Assembly (NCBI GenBank): GCA_017889585.1
Contig: JAGFZX010000021.1
Location: 38,411 to 102,410 of the forward strand
Length of the DNA: 64,000 bases
From: Bacillota bacterium
GTDB taxonomy: Bacteria; Bacillota; Negativicutes; DSM-13327
Direction: 5' to 3'
The notes under the pieces were generated by a model. It was not told where the DNA came from. It searched no databases and worked only from the letters and a program-made list of their open reading frames with translations. This document shows positions 25,037-34,057 of the stretch, piece after piece. The position numbers and the translations under genes were made by a program. The stretch's first letter is position 1. Each line of letters opens with the position of its first letter.

Positions 25037-26059
25037 TTGAAAAAGACATTACGAGAAATTGCGGACCTTATAGATGGAGTCTTGCTAGGTGATGGTGATA
25101 TTGAGATAACTGGTGTAACCAATATTGAAGATGCTACAGCAACAGATATTACTTTTGCTGTAGCGCCTCACCTTGACAAAGGGGTGCAATCGGGCGCTGC
25201 TGCTGTTATTATTCCGAGCATTATTACTGAATTCGCCAAACCAGCTATTCGGGTAGAAAATCCGCGGGTAGCTTTTGTTAGTTTACTTCAACTATTTACG
25301 CCACAAATTATGGTAGAGCCTGGTGTTCATGCCACTGCAGTTATTGGTAAAGATGTTAGTATTGGCGAAAATGCATCGATTATGGCCTATGCTGTTATTG
25401 CTGATCATGTGAAAATTGGCAATAATGCTATTGTTTATCCCCATACCTATATTGGCAATAGTGCGATTGTTGGCAGTGATAGTCTTATTTATCCTAATGT
25501 AACAGTAGGCGCAGGTTGCCATATTGGTAAACGGGTCATTATTCATAGTGGTGCGGTCGTTGGTAGTGATGGTTTTGGGTTTATCACAGTTAATGGCCGT
25601 CATCAAAAAGTTCCTCAAGTAGGCAATGTACTCATTGAAGATGATGTGGAAATCGGGGCTAATGTGACAATTGATCGGGCTACCACTGGTAGCACCATTG
25701 TCAAATGTGGTACAAAGATTGATAATTTGGTACATTTAGCCCACAATGTTGTGGTTGGCGAAAACTGCTTCCTGGTGGCACAAACAGGTATTGCCGGTAG
25801 TGTTAAAGTAGGTAATAATGTTACTTTTGCAGGACAGTCAGGCAGTGCAGGTCATTTGACAATTGGTGATAACTGCGTATTTGCTGCCAGATCTGCACCA
25901 ATTAGTGATGTGCCAGCAGGTTCCTTCTACGCTGGTTTTCCGGCTAGACCTCATAAAGAATGGCTGCGCGCTGAAGCGAGTGCCAACAAAATGCCTGATT
26001 TAATTAAAAAAGTCAGGGATCTAGAAAGACGTTTAGCTACTATTGAGGGTGAAAAATAA
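25037..26059 (+). CDS. lpxD: UDP-3-O-acylglucosamine N-acyltransferase LpxD
   Basis: 340 residues. Third lipid A step: adds the N-linked 3-hydroxyacyl chain to UDP-3-O-acyl-glucosamine. N-terminal uridine-binding domain (~1-100), then a left-handed parallel beta-helix of hexapeptide repeats ([19 protein letters not shown] and others) and a C-terminal helix. The catalytic-histidine block reads [14 protein letters not shown]. Start TTG 25037 with RBS AGGAGGAT at 25023-25030. It is followed by a repeat-filled gap. Confidence 0.95.
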   Translation: MKKTLREIADLIDGVLLGDGDIEITGVTNIEDATATDITFAVAPHLDKGVQSGAAAVIIPSIITEFAKPAIRVENPRVAFVSLLQLFTPQIMVEPGVHATAVIGKDVSIGENASIMAYAVIADHVKIGNNAIVYPHTYIGNSAIVGSDSLIYPNVTVGAGCHIGKRVIIHSGAVVGSDGFGFITVNGRHQKVPQVGNVLIEDDVEIGANVTIDRATTGSTIVKCGTKIDNLVHLAHNVVVGENCFLVAQTGIAGSVKVGNNVTFAGQSGSAGHLTIGDNCVFAARSAPISDVPAGSFYAGFPARPHKEWLRAEASANKMPDLIKKVRDLERRLATIEGEK

Positions 26060-26064
26060 TGATT

Positions 26065-26148
26065 GAACCGCAGAGGCGCGGAGAACACAGAGAGAAGATT
26101 GGCATTGATGCTTTATAGCCCTCTGCGTCCTCTGCGCCTCTGCGGTTT
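26065..26148 (+). repeat. Family A palindromic repeat after lpxD
   Basis: Well-preserved copy: GAACCGCAGAGGCGCGGAGA ... CTCTGCGCCTCTGCGGTTTA, followed by a tail AAAAGGCCGCGCTTAGTTG. The remaining ~120 bp before the YjbH-like gene carry no clear feature. Confidence 0.88.
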
Positions 26149-26277
26149 AAAAGGCCGCGCTTAGTTGTTCTTGTTTTGACCAAATATTAACTGAGCCTAT
26201 TAAGCAGGATTGTGTTTATCTATGCTGAACATATATATGTTTGTAGTAATTACATTTATTTTTAAGGAGAAACATTT

Positions 26278-26904
26278 ATGAAAAAAATAATTATTGGGCT
26301 AACCAGTGCTTTATTATTGGCAACTGTACCTGTATTGGCTGCGCCTTCAGTGAATGGCTCTACTGGTCTAATTAACACCCCGAATGCAGATGTGCTACGC
26401 GGAGGACAGCTTTCATTAGGATACTATCATCTAAAAGATGGAGGAGTAGGTAGCTTTACTACCAATGTGGCACCTAATTTAGAAATTGGGGTGGCAGCAT
26501 TTCGATATGATGGACAATCAAACAAAAATTACCTCAATGCTAAGTTTGCTGTAGTGCCTGAAACTGTGCTGACCCCTGGTCTAGCCATTGGTGTAGAGGA
26601 TATATCGAATAACAATAAACGTTCCGCATATGCTGTCGTCAGTAAGGCCTTGCCTTTTGGCTTTCGGATACATGCTGGCACAGGGAATGGAAGGTTTGAT
26701 GGTGTATTTGCTGGTATTGAAAAAACCATTAATCCTCTTAGTGTCATAACAGGCAACAATGCTTTTCCAGCAACTACCTTGATTGCCGAATATGACGGTA
26801 AAAACATGAATTATGGTGCTCGCTTGTCCGTTATTCCAGGTCTTAAATTAGATGCTGGTGTACGCAATCATGACGGCTATATTGGAATTAGTTTTACAAA
26901 TTAA
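26278..26904 (+). CDS. YjbH-domain-like outer-membrane barrel protein
   Basis: 208 residues with a signal peptide (1-21, ending VLAAP). The mature start SVNGSTGLINTPNADVLRGGQLSLGYY matches the YjbH/GfcD-type motif (GLINTP at the first strand), and the rest is alternating beta strands with aromatic ends, consistent with a small outer-membrane barrel. It is far shorter than enterobacterial YjbH (~700 residues). Relatives are linked with exopolysaccharide export. RBS AAGGAGAA precedes the ATG. Confidence 0.7.
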   Translation: MKKIIIGLTSALLLATVPVLAAPSVNGSTGLINTPNADVLRGGQLSLGYYHLKDGGVGSFTTNVAPNLEIGVAAFRYDGQSNKNYLNAKFAVVPETVLTPGLAIGVEDISNNNKRSAYAVVSKALPFGFRIHAGTGNGRFDGVFAGIEKTINPLSVITGNNAFPATTLIAEYDGKNMNYGARLSVIPGLKLDAGVRNHDGYIGISFTN

Positions 26905-26917
26905 AAACCAAGATTAC

Positions 26918-26994
26918 GAACCGCAGAGGCGCAGAGGACGCAGAGGATTTATAATAACAATCTTTTCTCTGTGTTCTCTGCACCTCTGCGGTTT
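26918..26994 (+). repeat. Family A palindromic repeat before the lpxL-type gene
   Basis: GAACCGCAGAGGCGCAGAGG with ACGCAGAGG, AT-rich TTTATAATAACAATC centre, then CTCTGTGTTCTCTGCACCTC and TGCGGTT. A tail AAAGGACTCGAAGCGTTTTT follows at 27023-27042. The same centre recurs at 31573, a sign of recent copying. Confidence 0.9.
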
Positions 26995-27070
26995 TAAAAT
27001 CTCGTATCTATGTGTTTTTTTCAAAGGACTCGAAGCGTTTTTCTTATATCTTTGTATGAGGGGAGCATAT

Positions 27071-27937
27071 ATGTTATATCGATTTGTAAAGATACTGAGT
27101 CGCATTGTCTGTTTATTGCCGAATTCTGTGCGGCGCGTTGTCGGCAAAGCCTTAGGTTCTCTTTGTTGGCAGATTGTACCCCGTAAACGAAAAAAGATGG
27201 CCATCGAAAATATTATGATCAGTCTGTCAATGGATCAGTCTCAGGCTGCTCATATTGCTAAACAGAGTACAACTCGCTTTGGTAATATGTTTTTGGAAGT
27301 ACTATGCATGCCCAAAATCAAAAAAGATAATATCGAAAACTATGTACAATTAGAAGGTCGCGAATATCTGACTGAGGCTTTGTCTCATGGCAAAGGTGTT
27401 GTACTTGCCACGGCCCATAGTGATAATTGGGAGCTATTGGGGGCAGGCCTGGCTATGCATGGCTTTCCCATAGTCGGGGTGGCGCAAAAACAGACCAATC
27501 CAGAAATGGATCGATTTATTAATGAATATCGTAATATGTCAGGTATGGAGATTCTTTATAAAAGTGGCGTTCGGGACATGGTCAAGGTACTCAGCCAAGG
27601 GCGAATTGTTGGTATACTGATGGATCAGGATGCTCATCGCGATGGTGTAATGGTGGAGTTTTTTGGCCGCCTGGCCTCGACAGCCCAAGGGGCCGCAGCT
27701 TTGGCAAGACTCAAAGATGCACCGATTATACCTATATTTATTACTGAAAATAGTGATGGCACCCATACTGTGATAATACATCCCACTATATGGGTAGAAA
27801 AGACCAGTAATCGGGATCAGGATATTTTTGCTACGACACAACAATTGACAATTATTATTGAGCAGCATATCCGAAAATATCCTCACGAATGGTTTTGGCT
27901 ACACAACCGCTGGAAACATACACCGCCCGTTAATTGA
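27071..27937 (+). CDS. LpxL/LpxM-type lipid A acyltransferase (first copy)
   Basis: 288 residues of the LpxL/HtrB family, which adds a secondary acyl chain to Kdo-lipid A at the inner membrane. The catalytic H-X4-E motif is in TAHSDNWELLG (~residue 115), with GRIVGILMDQDAHRDGVMVEFFG further on and WFWLHNRWK at the C-terminus. The start at 27071 follows GAGGGGAGC; the open frame extends upstream to 26852 only because it reads through a family A repeat. A paralog lies at 43969. Substrate chain length cannot be told from sequence. Confidence 0.9.
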   Translation: MLYRFVKILSRIVCLLPNSVRRVVGKALGSLCWQIVPRKRKKMAIENIMISLSMDQSQAAHIAKQSTTRFGNMFLEVLCMPKIKKDNIENYVQLEGREYLTEALSHGKGVVLATAHSDNWELLGAGLAMHGFPIVGVAQKQTNPEMDRFINEYRNMSGMEILYKSGVRDMVKVLSQGRIVGILMDQDAHRDGVMVEFFGRLASTAQGAAALARLKDAPIIPIFITENSDGTHTVIIHPTIWVEKTSNRDQDIFATTQQLTIIIEQHIRKYPHEWFWLHNRWKHTPPVN

Positions 27938-27948
27938 ATAATGTCAGA

Positions 27949-27990
27949 GAAGATTGCTTAGCTATGCTGATAGTTAAGCAATCTTCATTT
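27949..27990 (+). terminator. Terminator-like hairpin after the lpxL-type gene
   Basis: 12-bp stem GAAGATTGCTTA (27949-27960) / TAAGCAATCTTC (27975-27986), loop 14 nt, followed by the weak ATTTATATAA tract. Confidence 0.7.
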
Positions 27991-28017
27991 ATATAATAAA
28001 CGAAAAACTCTATTTTT

Positions 28018-28114
28018 AACACAAAGATGCAAAGCCGCTACGGGGACACAAAGAACACAAAGGAGATGTTATACATAAATTTTTCTTTGTGGTCTTTGTG
28101 TTTAACGTGGTTTT
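28018..28114 (+). repeat. Family B palindromic repeat
   Basis: AACACAAAGATGCAAAGCCG, CTACGGGGACACAAAG, AT-rich centre, then TTTGTGTTTAACGTGG. It occupies the middle of the 318-bp gap before the ABC permease gene; the rest of the gap holds the promoter region. Confidence 0.88.
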
Positions 28115-28196
28115 CCCATCTATGCCTGTGCAAAAGGACATGTTAACTTATTCACAAACGACAGTATATACTTTTTGCGATAAACGTATATACTTA

Positions 28197-28226
28197 TAGA
28201 CATAAATATGATATACGTGCTATAAT
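28197..28226 (+). promoter_or_regulatory. Promoter of the four-TM ABC permease gene
   Basis: -35 TAGACA (28197-28202), 18-bp spacer, -10 TATAAT (28221-28226), ~30 bp before the ATG. Upstream, TATATACTT occurs twice with starts 22 bp apart (28165 and 28187), two helical turns, which could be a regulator site. Confidence 0.65.
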
Positions 28227-28255
28227 ATACACTTGAAGGAAGGGGTGAATACGTT

Positions 28256-30568
28256 ATGATGAAGGACTCATTTAAACGGGATATCTTAGCCCTTATAGTG
28301 GTCAGTATCGTGATTGGTTCACTTCTGGCCGGGCTGGTATCTTTATCTGCTAATTCTTATTTTTCTAAGACTCTAGCTAACTTAGTTGGTGATTATGGTG
28401 AATATGATATTATTATTCAATCAAGGGAAGAAATGAAAGATGATACAGCAATCCACATCCAAAAAATCATTGACGAAGTTTTCCCAGGGGCTAGGATGAA
28501 AGAAGGGCCGACAATTACCGGTAAGACTTCTTTTTTTATTGCTGTACCTGACCAATATAAAACGAAAAAAATCTATGAAGATTTAGGCAAAATATTTGGC
28601 GGTATTCCTGGCGGCGCAGGTGTAGGTGTATTAACCGAACCACGACTGACGATTCGTGGTGTGCCTGAAGGTGCCAAAAATATGCTGATGGAACGTATCA
28701 TGCAAATGGATGGAGTACGTTTTGCTTTTCGTGATGGTGCATCTGTGGGTGTAGTATTGACTTCGCTTGATAAATCAACTGGGGTAAATGAACAAATTAA
28801 AAAACTGCTAAAAGAATATCAGGTTATTGAAGTTAGCTTCCCCGTAGGCAGTGAACCACAAAATCCCATTCGTATGGGTGACGGCATTGCTAGCGCTATG
28901 CAGACTCAATTGAAACTAGAATATGCCCAAAATGTATCAATTGATGGTAAAAGTGATGATATGACATATATGGTAAGCACTATGATGGAACTTAAACGGT
29001 TTCTCATGGCCTATGCGAGTCAGGTAGTGATTGTACCAAATGGCAATGATAAACTAGTCAAAGGTGATATTGTTGCTTTTGCGAATGCTGCACCCCTAGT
29101 TCTAGGTGATGGGATAGGGAAAAACAATGTATTGGTGCAAATTACAGCCCTACGCCCTGATGGCACGGCAGAAGGTATTATCACACAGGGCGATGCAACA
29201 GCTTTGACTAATAATCAAGGTTATAAAGTAACTAATAATATAGTGGGCCCTTCTATAGGAACTGCCACATACCGTAATCCGCGACAAGAGCTCAGTGGCG
29301 CACTGACTGAAACATCTAAAATGGTGAGCCAGATTCCAGGTTTTGCTAGCGATGCAAAAAGCATGAGCACTATTGCGACTACTGCGCTGAATAATTATGG
29401 AGATAGTATAAATGCCATTGATCAGACATTAAATAGTCTGCAGGCAGCAGGTACGACCATCCAGGCGGCTACGAGTGGTTTGGCGAATCTTGATACCGGT
29501 TCATTACAAAACCAGTTAGATAGTTCATCCCGTGCAATGGGTGGTCTCGTGAATACTCTACAAGTATTAAAACTAATCAATGGAGATGTTGGTACTACCA
29601 TTGATAATTTATCCAGTGCCCAGCGTAACTTAGGTAATTTGAAGTCAGGCCTCAGTGCTCTTGACCATGTAGCGGCTGATGCTCGCCAGGCCAAAGGCGC
29701 TATTGATACTATTGTTGCTAATGGACATAGCACGATTGCAACTTTACAGGCCTTTGATGTAACGGGTGCCAAGGGAAATCTAAACAATGTGAGCAGTAGA
29801 TTGGATCAGCTTGCACAGCTCAATATACCCCTTGTGAATACTCAGCTTCAATATATGGCAGCGTCAATGCCGAATCTTAAAGATGAAGACATTAGCCATT
29901 CCGTAACTTTATTAGATAAATTTATTGCTGGACAAGTCATTCCAGGTGAGCGTATTCAGATTCTGACGACCAGCAATATTAGTATTGATGCCGTAACTCC
30001 TATTGTATATAGTCAGGTCGGACATAATAATGTATCCTTGTATTCCACGGAGATGGGGGTTATTGAACCAAATGCTCGTGGAGAGCTATATTCAGTATTA
30101 AATGAAGTGCGAGCTATTTTGGCTGGTATGACAGGGATTGTTTTGACCATTTTATTTTTGGCTCTTGATCATACAGCGATTATGACAGTACTGCGCCGCA
30201 AAAGGGTAAGTGGTAAAGTACAGGCTTATGGTTGGCGCAGTAAGGCTAAACGCATTGGTCAAGTCTTTACAGCTCCTGAGCGGCTATATGGTATGTCCGT
30301 GGGTGCAGTATTGCTATCGGCGATGTTTGTGCTGGCACGTGGGGGAATTCCCTATTTACCATGGATCTGTGTGCCGTTGATAGGCGCAATATTAGGGCTG
30401 GTTGTTGCATGTTATACTGAGAAAATTAGTCCAATTTCTGGAGAAGAAATCATGGCAGGACAGTCACTAGGATTATCGATAGATGAAATCATGCGGGAAA
30501 TTGTCGTTCCTAGCGGACGTCCAGGATTGCTGCAAAAATTAAATCAACGCAAAGTGAAGTTTAAATAA
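28256..30568 (+). CDS. Four-TM ABC permease-like protein with large periplasmic domain
   Basis: 770 residues; I do not recognise a named family. One TM helix (~9-32) is followed by ~590 extracytoplasmic residues and three TM helices near the C-terminus (~635-658, ~693-712, ~716-735). This is the topology of MacB/LolC/FtsX (mechanotransmission) permeases, though the periplasmic part is much larger. Residues ~350-530 are long amphipathic helix (GALTETSKMVSQIPGF, NSLQAAGTTIQAATSGLANL), resembling MCE or coiled-coil tethers. RBS GGAAGGGGTG; start ATG 28256 (or 28259). The next gene is an ABC ATPase. It could export lipoproteins or lipids; that is inference from position among envelope genes. Confidence 0.65.
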   Translation: MMKDSFKRDILALIVVSIVIGSLLAGLVSLSANSYFSKTLANLVGDYGEYDIIIQSREEMKDDTAIHIQKIIDEVFPGARMKEGPTITGKTSFFIAVPDQYKTKKIYEDLGKIFGGIPGGAGVGVLTEPRLTIRGVPEGAKNMLMERIMQMDGVRFAFRDGASVGVVLTSLDKSTGVNEQIKKLLKEYQVIEVSFPVGSEPQNPIRMGDGIASAMQTQLKLEYAQNVSIDGKSDDMTYMVSTMMELKRFLMAYASQVVIVPNGNDKLVKGDIVAFANAAPLVLGDGIGKNNVLVQITALRPDGTAEGIITQGDATALTNNQGYKVTNNIVGPSIGTATYRNPRQELSGALTETSKMVSQIPGFASDAKSMSTIATTALNNYGDSINAIDQTLNSLQAAGTTIQAATSGLANLDTGSLQNQLDSSSRAMGGLVNTLQVLKLINGDVGTTIDNLSSAQRNLGNLKSGLSALDHVAADARQAKGAIDTIVANGHSTIATLQAFDVTGAKGNLNNVSSRLDQLAQLNIPLVNTQLQYMAASMPNLKDEDISHSVTLLDKFIAGQVIPGERIQILTTSNISIDAVTPIVYSQVGHNNVSLYSTEMGVIEPNARGELYSVLNEVRAILAGMTGIVLTILFLALDHTAIMTVLRRKRVSGKVQAYGWRSKAKRIGQVFTAPERLYGMSVGAVLLSAMFVLARGGIPYLPWICVPLIGAILGLVVACYTEKISPISGEEIMAGQSLGLSIDEIMREIVVPSGRPGLLQKLNQRKVKFK

Positions 30569-30585
30569 GGCAAACGCTGAGAGTA

Positions 30586-30700
30586 AAACCCTGTTAAACA
30601 CAAAGGACGCAAAGAAGCACAAAGGTCACAAAGAATTTTTTAATTACCCCTTTGTGGTCTTTGTGTCCGCGTAGCGGCTTTGCATCTTTGTGTTTAAACG
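30586..30700 (-). repeat. Family B palindromic repeat, inverted orientation
   Basis: Reads GTTAAACACAAAGGACGC at the left and GTCCGCGTAGCGGCTTTGC with ATCTTTGTGTTTAAACG at the right, i.e. the reverse complement of the other copies. It separates the permease from its putative ATPase. Confidence 0.85.
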
Positions 30701-30766
30701 TATAGTTTTCCCTTCATTTTAGAAGAAACGTATATATTTAATACTATATAAAAGAGAGGTGGAATC

Positions 30767-31540
30767 ATGCTTAATATTCAAAATTTATATAAACAATTTG
30801 GTAGTCTGGTGGCAGTCAATGACTTTAGTTTGCATGTTAAGCGCGGTGAAACTGTTGTACTGATGGGGCCATCTGGTTGCGGAAAATCAACTACCATTCG
30901 TACGATTAATCGTTTGATTAACCCTGATAGTGGGTCAATTCTTTTTGCTGGTACTGAGATTGCCAGCTTGCCTGCTGACCAGTTGAGAAAAATTCGCAAA
31001 CGTATTGGTTTTGTATTCCAGCAATTTAATCTGATTGGTCGTCTGAGTGCAGTGGAAAACGTCATGCTAGGTCTGGTCATGGATGGAATGCCCAGAGAAC
31101 TAGCTCATGATAAGGCGGTAGAGGCATTGCGTAAGGTTGGTTTAGAGAATCGTGCTAATCATAAGCCAAGCGAAATGTCAGGTGGTCAGCAACAACGGGT
31201 AGGTATTGCTAGAGCATTAGCTTTTGAACCTGAACTTATGCTATGGGATGAACCCACCGCTTCTCTTGATCCTATTTTAGTTCGGGAAGTACTGGTGATC
31301 ATGGAAGAGTTAGCGAAATATCGTGCCAGTACTATGCTTGTTGTTACTCATGAAATATCCTTTGCCATACATGTGGCTGATCGAATTGTCTTGATGGATA
31401 AAGGCAGTATTGTAGAAGAAGGTATGCCAGAGAATGTCTTTGGTAATCCACAATCTCACATCGGTCGGCAATATAAAGAATTGATAGAATACCAACAAAG
31501 TACCAATGCCCGCACTTTAGGGGCCCATGGCGTTGCATAG
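30767..31540 (+). CDS. ABC transporter ATP-binding protein
   Basis: 257 residues. Walker A GPSGCGKST, Q-loop FQQFNL, signature MSGGQQQRVGIARA, Walker B LMLWDEPTASLDP, H-loop VVTHEI. Overall it is closest to polar-amino-acid type ATPases (GlnQ-like), but no binding protein or small permease is nearby; the only permease-like neighbour is the 770-residue protein upstream, across a repeat. The pairing is therefore inferred. RBS GAGAGGTGG precedes the ATG. The C-terminal ~15 residues (TNARTLGAHGVA) are atypical. Confidence 0.85.
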   Translation: MLNIQNLYKQFGSLVAVNDFSLHVKRGETVVLMGPSGCGKSTTIRTINRLINPDSGSILFAGTEIASLPADQLRKIRKRIGFVFQQFNLIGRLSAVENVMLGLVMDGMPRELAHDKAVEALRKVGLENRANHKPSEMSGGQQQRVGIARALAFEPELMLWDEPTASLDPILVREVLVIMEELAKYRASTMLVVTHEISFAIHVADRIVLMDKGSIVEEGMPENVFGNPQSHIGRQYKELIEYQQSTNARTLGAHGVA

Positions 31541-31559
31541 TCATTATGGTAGGGGTGGC

Positions 31560-31620
31560 GAACCGCAGAGGGTTTATAATAACAATCTTTTTCTCTGCGT
31601 TCTCTGCGCCTCTGCGGTTA
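31560..31620 (+). repeat. Family A repeat with shortened left arm
   Basis: GAACCGCAGAGGGTTTATAA, then AACAATCTTTTTCTCTGCG and TCTCTGCGCCTCTGCGGTTA. The inner part of the left arm is lost, so the stem is partial. A tail AAAGGACGTGTAGCGTTGTT follows. Confidence 0.85.
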
Positions 31621-31716
31621 ATCGTCGCTCTGTTTATTTTAAAGGACGTGTAGCGTTGTTCTCCCTTTCTGTTTTGCCCATTTTTGTCAATTAAAAAATA
31701 TTTATGCAGAAATCTC

Positions 31717-31745
31717 TTGCAGGGAGATGGAATTTTTTATAGAAT
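31717..31745 (+). promoter_or_regulatory. Probable promoter of lpxC
   Basis: -35 TTGCAG (31717-31722), 17-bp spacer, -10 TAGAAT (31740-31745), about 30 bp before the lpxC ATG. Confidence 0.6.
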
Positions 31746-31776
31746 AGATAAAGGTTATCATATCGGGAGGATATAT

Positions 31777-32607
31777 ATGCAACAAACAACAGTGGGAAAA
31801 ACTGTAACATATACTGGTATAGGACTGCATTCAGGAAGGGATGTAACCATTACTCTTAAGCCAGCGGATGCTAATACAGGTATTATCTTTGCCCGGACTG
31901 ATTTGCCAGGAGTGCCTCAGGTAGCGGCAGTGGCTGGCAATGTTACCAATGCCATGCGGGCTACTACCCTAGAAAGTGAACAGGCTAAAGTTTTTACAGT
32001 GGAACATCTTTTGGCAGCCTTTTATGCTATGGCAATCGATAATTGTCTAGTAGAAATTAATTCAGTAGAACCACCGGTGGCAGATGGTAGTTCTTTGCCT
32101 TTTGTTAGGCTTATTGAGGAGGCTGGCATAGTCCAGCAGGATGCTGAACGTAGATTAGTATACGTGACTGAGGCACAGACCATCCGTGAAGGCGACAAAT
32201 TTATCACAATTTTGCCTTATGATGGACTGAGAATTACTTTTACGTCAATTAATTCTCATCCGATGCTTGGCGTGCAATTTGGTGATTATGAAATTACCAA
32301 AGATATCTTTATTCGGGAAATTGCACCTGCCCGTACTATCGGTTTTATGCATGAGGTAGAACTCTTACAATCCCAGGGGTTAGCCTTGGGTGGTAGTCTT
32401 GAAAATGCGGTGGTATATGATGATGAGAAGGTCCTCACACCACTTAGATTCGCAGATGAACTAGTGCGCCATAAAATATTAGATATCATTGGTGACTTGG
32501 CATTAGCGGGCCATATCAAAGGCCATATCATTGCCGTCAAATCAAGCCACGCAATTAATACGGCACTAGCAAAAAAAATAGTTGAGCATATATTAGTAAG
32601 GAGTTGA
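31777..32607 (+). CDS. lpxC: UDP-3-O-acyl-N-acetylglucosamine deacetylase LpxC
   Basis: 276 residues. Zinc-dependent deacetylase, the committed step of lipid A synthesis. It starts QQTTVGKTVTYTGIGLHSG, has the zinc-ligand histidine in TVEHLLAAFYAM, and the second ligand set in RHKILDIIGDLALAG (H and D). Length is typical for a stand-alone LpxC. Start ATG 31777 behind GGGAGG; the upstream in-frame extension to 31684 contains the promoter. It is followed by fabZ at 6 bp, and the two are often fused or coupled. Confidence 0.95.
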   Translation: MQQTTVGKTVTYTGIGLHSGRDVTITLKPADANTGIIFARTDLPGVPQVAAVAGNVTNAMRATTLESEQAKVFTVEHLLAAFYAMAIDNCLVEINSVEPPVADGSSLPFVRLIEEAGIVQQDAERRLVYVTEAQTIREGDKFITILPYDGLRITFTSINSHPMLGVQFGDYEITKDIFIREIAPARTIGFMHEVELLQSQGLALGGSLENAVVYDDEKVLTPLRFADELVRHKILDIIGDLALAGHIKGHIIAVKSSHAINTALAKKIVEHILVRS

Positions 32608-32613
32608 AACCCA

Positions 32614-33042
32614 ATGTTGTCTATAACTGAAATACAAAATGTTATTCCGCATCGTTTTCCAATGTTGTTGGTAGATCGTATTCTTGAACTTGAGCCTATG
32701 AAACGGGCGGTTGGTATTAAAAATGTAACAATGAATGAACAGTTTTTCCAGGGACATTTTCCTGGTCATCCAGTTATGCCTGGCGTACTCATTTTAGAAG
32801 CTATGGCCCAAGTCGGTGGAGTAGCCATGTTATATCCTGATGAAAATCGGGGTAAATTAGCCTTCTTTGCTGGTATGGATCGCGTAAAATTTAGAAAACC
32901 AGTGGTGCCTGGTGATCAACTACGGATGATAGCTGAAGTTATCAAGGTACGCAGTGGTATGGGGAAATTATGGGTACAGTCCTTTGTTGATGACCAACTG
33001 GTAGCTGAAGGTGAATTTTTATTTGCTTTGGCATTAAAATAA
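32614..33042 (+). CDS. fabZ: 3-hydroxyacyl-ACP dehydratase FabZ
   Basis: 142-residue hot-dog fold dehydratase of fatty acid elongation. It has the conserved [13 protein letters not shown] start and the active-site region [20 protein letters not shown] (catalytic His and Glu). It competes with the Lpx acyltransferases for 3-hydroxyacyl-ACP, which explains its place between lpxC and lpxA. RBS AAGGAG upstream. Confidence 0.95.
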   Translation: MLSITEIQNVIPHRFPMLLVDRILELEPMKRAVGIKNVTMNEQFFQGHFPGHPVMPGVLILEAMAQVGGVAMLYPDENRGKLAFFAGMDRVKFRKPVVPGDQLRMIAEVIKVRSGMGKLWVQSFVDDQLVAEGEFLFALALK

Positions 33043-33144
33043 AGCAAATAAAAGAAAAATAGCGACTTTCGGCTTATAAATTGAGATAACAAATAGAGTG
33101 ATCTCTAAATGGCTAAATTTGACGCAGTTTAGCTTACCACATTT

Positions 33145-33167
33145 AGACTGGTCAGTCGGATTATAAT
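33145..33167 (+). promoter_or_regulatory. lpxA promoter -10 with overlapping dyad operator
   Basis: -10 TATAAT at 33162-33167; no good -35 is visible. The dyad GACT-ggtc-AGTC (33146-33157) lies in the spacer, where a bound repressor would block RNA polymerase. The same half-sites with 4-bp spacing occur three times upstream of the first SLH-porin gene. Confidence 0.55.
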
Positions 33168-33220
33168 GATAGCAAGAATAAAAGAGTAAGGGGAATGTAC
33201 CTACTATAGAAGGAGTTGAC

Positions 33221-34045
33221 GTGCAGATGAAACCAGAAAAGGTTGTCTTGTCTCTGCGTAAAATACATGAAACCGCAGTTGTTCATCCCGGAGCTCGCAT
33301 TGGCAAGGATGTTGAAATCGGACCTTATGCGGTCATTGGCGAGAATGTAATCATTGGTGAGGGCACAAAAATTGGTGCTCATGTGGTTGTAGATGGTTGG
33401 ACTAGCATTGGGAAAAACTGTGTAATTTTTCCTAGTGCATCAATTGGTTCAGAACCTCAGGACCTGAAATTTGTTGGTGAAAAGAGCTATGTATTTATTG
33501 GGGATAATACTAAGATCAGAGAATTTGCCACTGTTAATAGAGCGACTGGTGAAAATGAAGAAACACGAGTTGGTTCTGATTGTTTGTTAATGGCTTATAC
33601 CCATGTTGCTCATAACTGTATTGTTGGCAATCATGTTGTTATGTCCAATGCTGCCACCTTAGCTGGTCATGTGGTGGTAGAAGATCGTGCGGTTGTTGGT
33701 GGCCTGGCTGGTGTACATCAGTTTGTAAAAATTGGTATGAATGCCATGGTGGGTGGCGCATCCAAAGTTGTGCAAGATGTACCGCCATTTGTTATTGTTG
33801 ATGGTCATCCAGCAAGAGTATCAGGACTGAATAATGTCGGTATGGCCCGCGCGGGTATTGGCCTAGAAGCCAGAAAAAATATTAAAAAGGCATATAAAAT
33901 ATTATATCGTTCCGGACTTAGTTTGGCTCAGTCTATTGAAATGATGGAACAAGATTTAGAATCCTATCCTGAAGTTGAACATTTCCTGCGTTTTTTACGT
34001 AATGTAGAACGGGGTGTATGTCGCGGTCGTAGAGATGGGGAATAG
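33221..34045 (+). CDS. lpxA: UDP-N-acetylglucosamine O-acyltransferase LpxA
   Basis: 274 residues, left-handed beta-helix acyltransferase, first step of lipid A synthesis. It starts IHETAVVHPGARIGKDVEIGPYAVIGENV; the catalytic histidine is in MAYTHVAHNCIVGNHV, and a C-terminal helical domain follows (RKNIKKAYKILYRSGLSL). Start GTG 33221 (5 bp after AAGGAG) or ATG 33227 (spacing ~10). It is coupled to lpxI 12 bp downstream. Confidence 0.95.
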   Translation: MQMKPEKVVLSLRKIHETAVVHPGARIGKDVEIGPYAVIGENVIIGEGTKIGAHVVVDGWTSIGKNCVIFPSASIGSEPQDLKFVGEKSYVFIGDNTKIREFATVNRATGENEETRVGSDCLLMAYTHVAHNCIVGNHVVMSNAATLAGHVVVEDRAVVGGLAGVHQFVKIGMNAMVGGASKVVQDVPPFVIVDGHPARVSGLNNVGMARAGIGLEARKNIKKAYKILYRSGLSLAQSIEMMEQDLESYPEVEHFLRFLRNVERGVCRGRRDGE

Positions 34046-34057
34046 GAGATTTAAAGG

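Noticed and set aside
26852..27070. Longer N-terminus for the first lpxL-type gene
   Set aside because: The upstream codons read through a family A repeat and carry no RBS; the LpxL fold begins at the ATG 27071, which has a good RBS.
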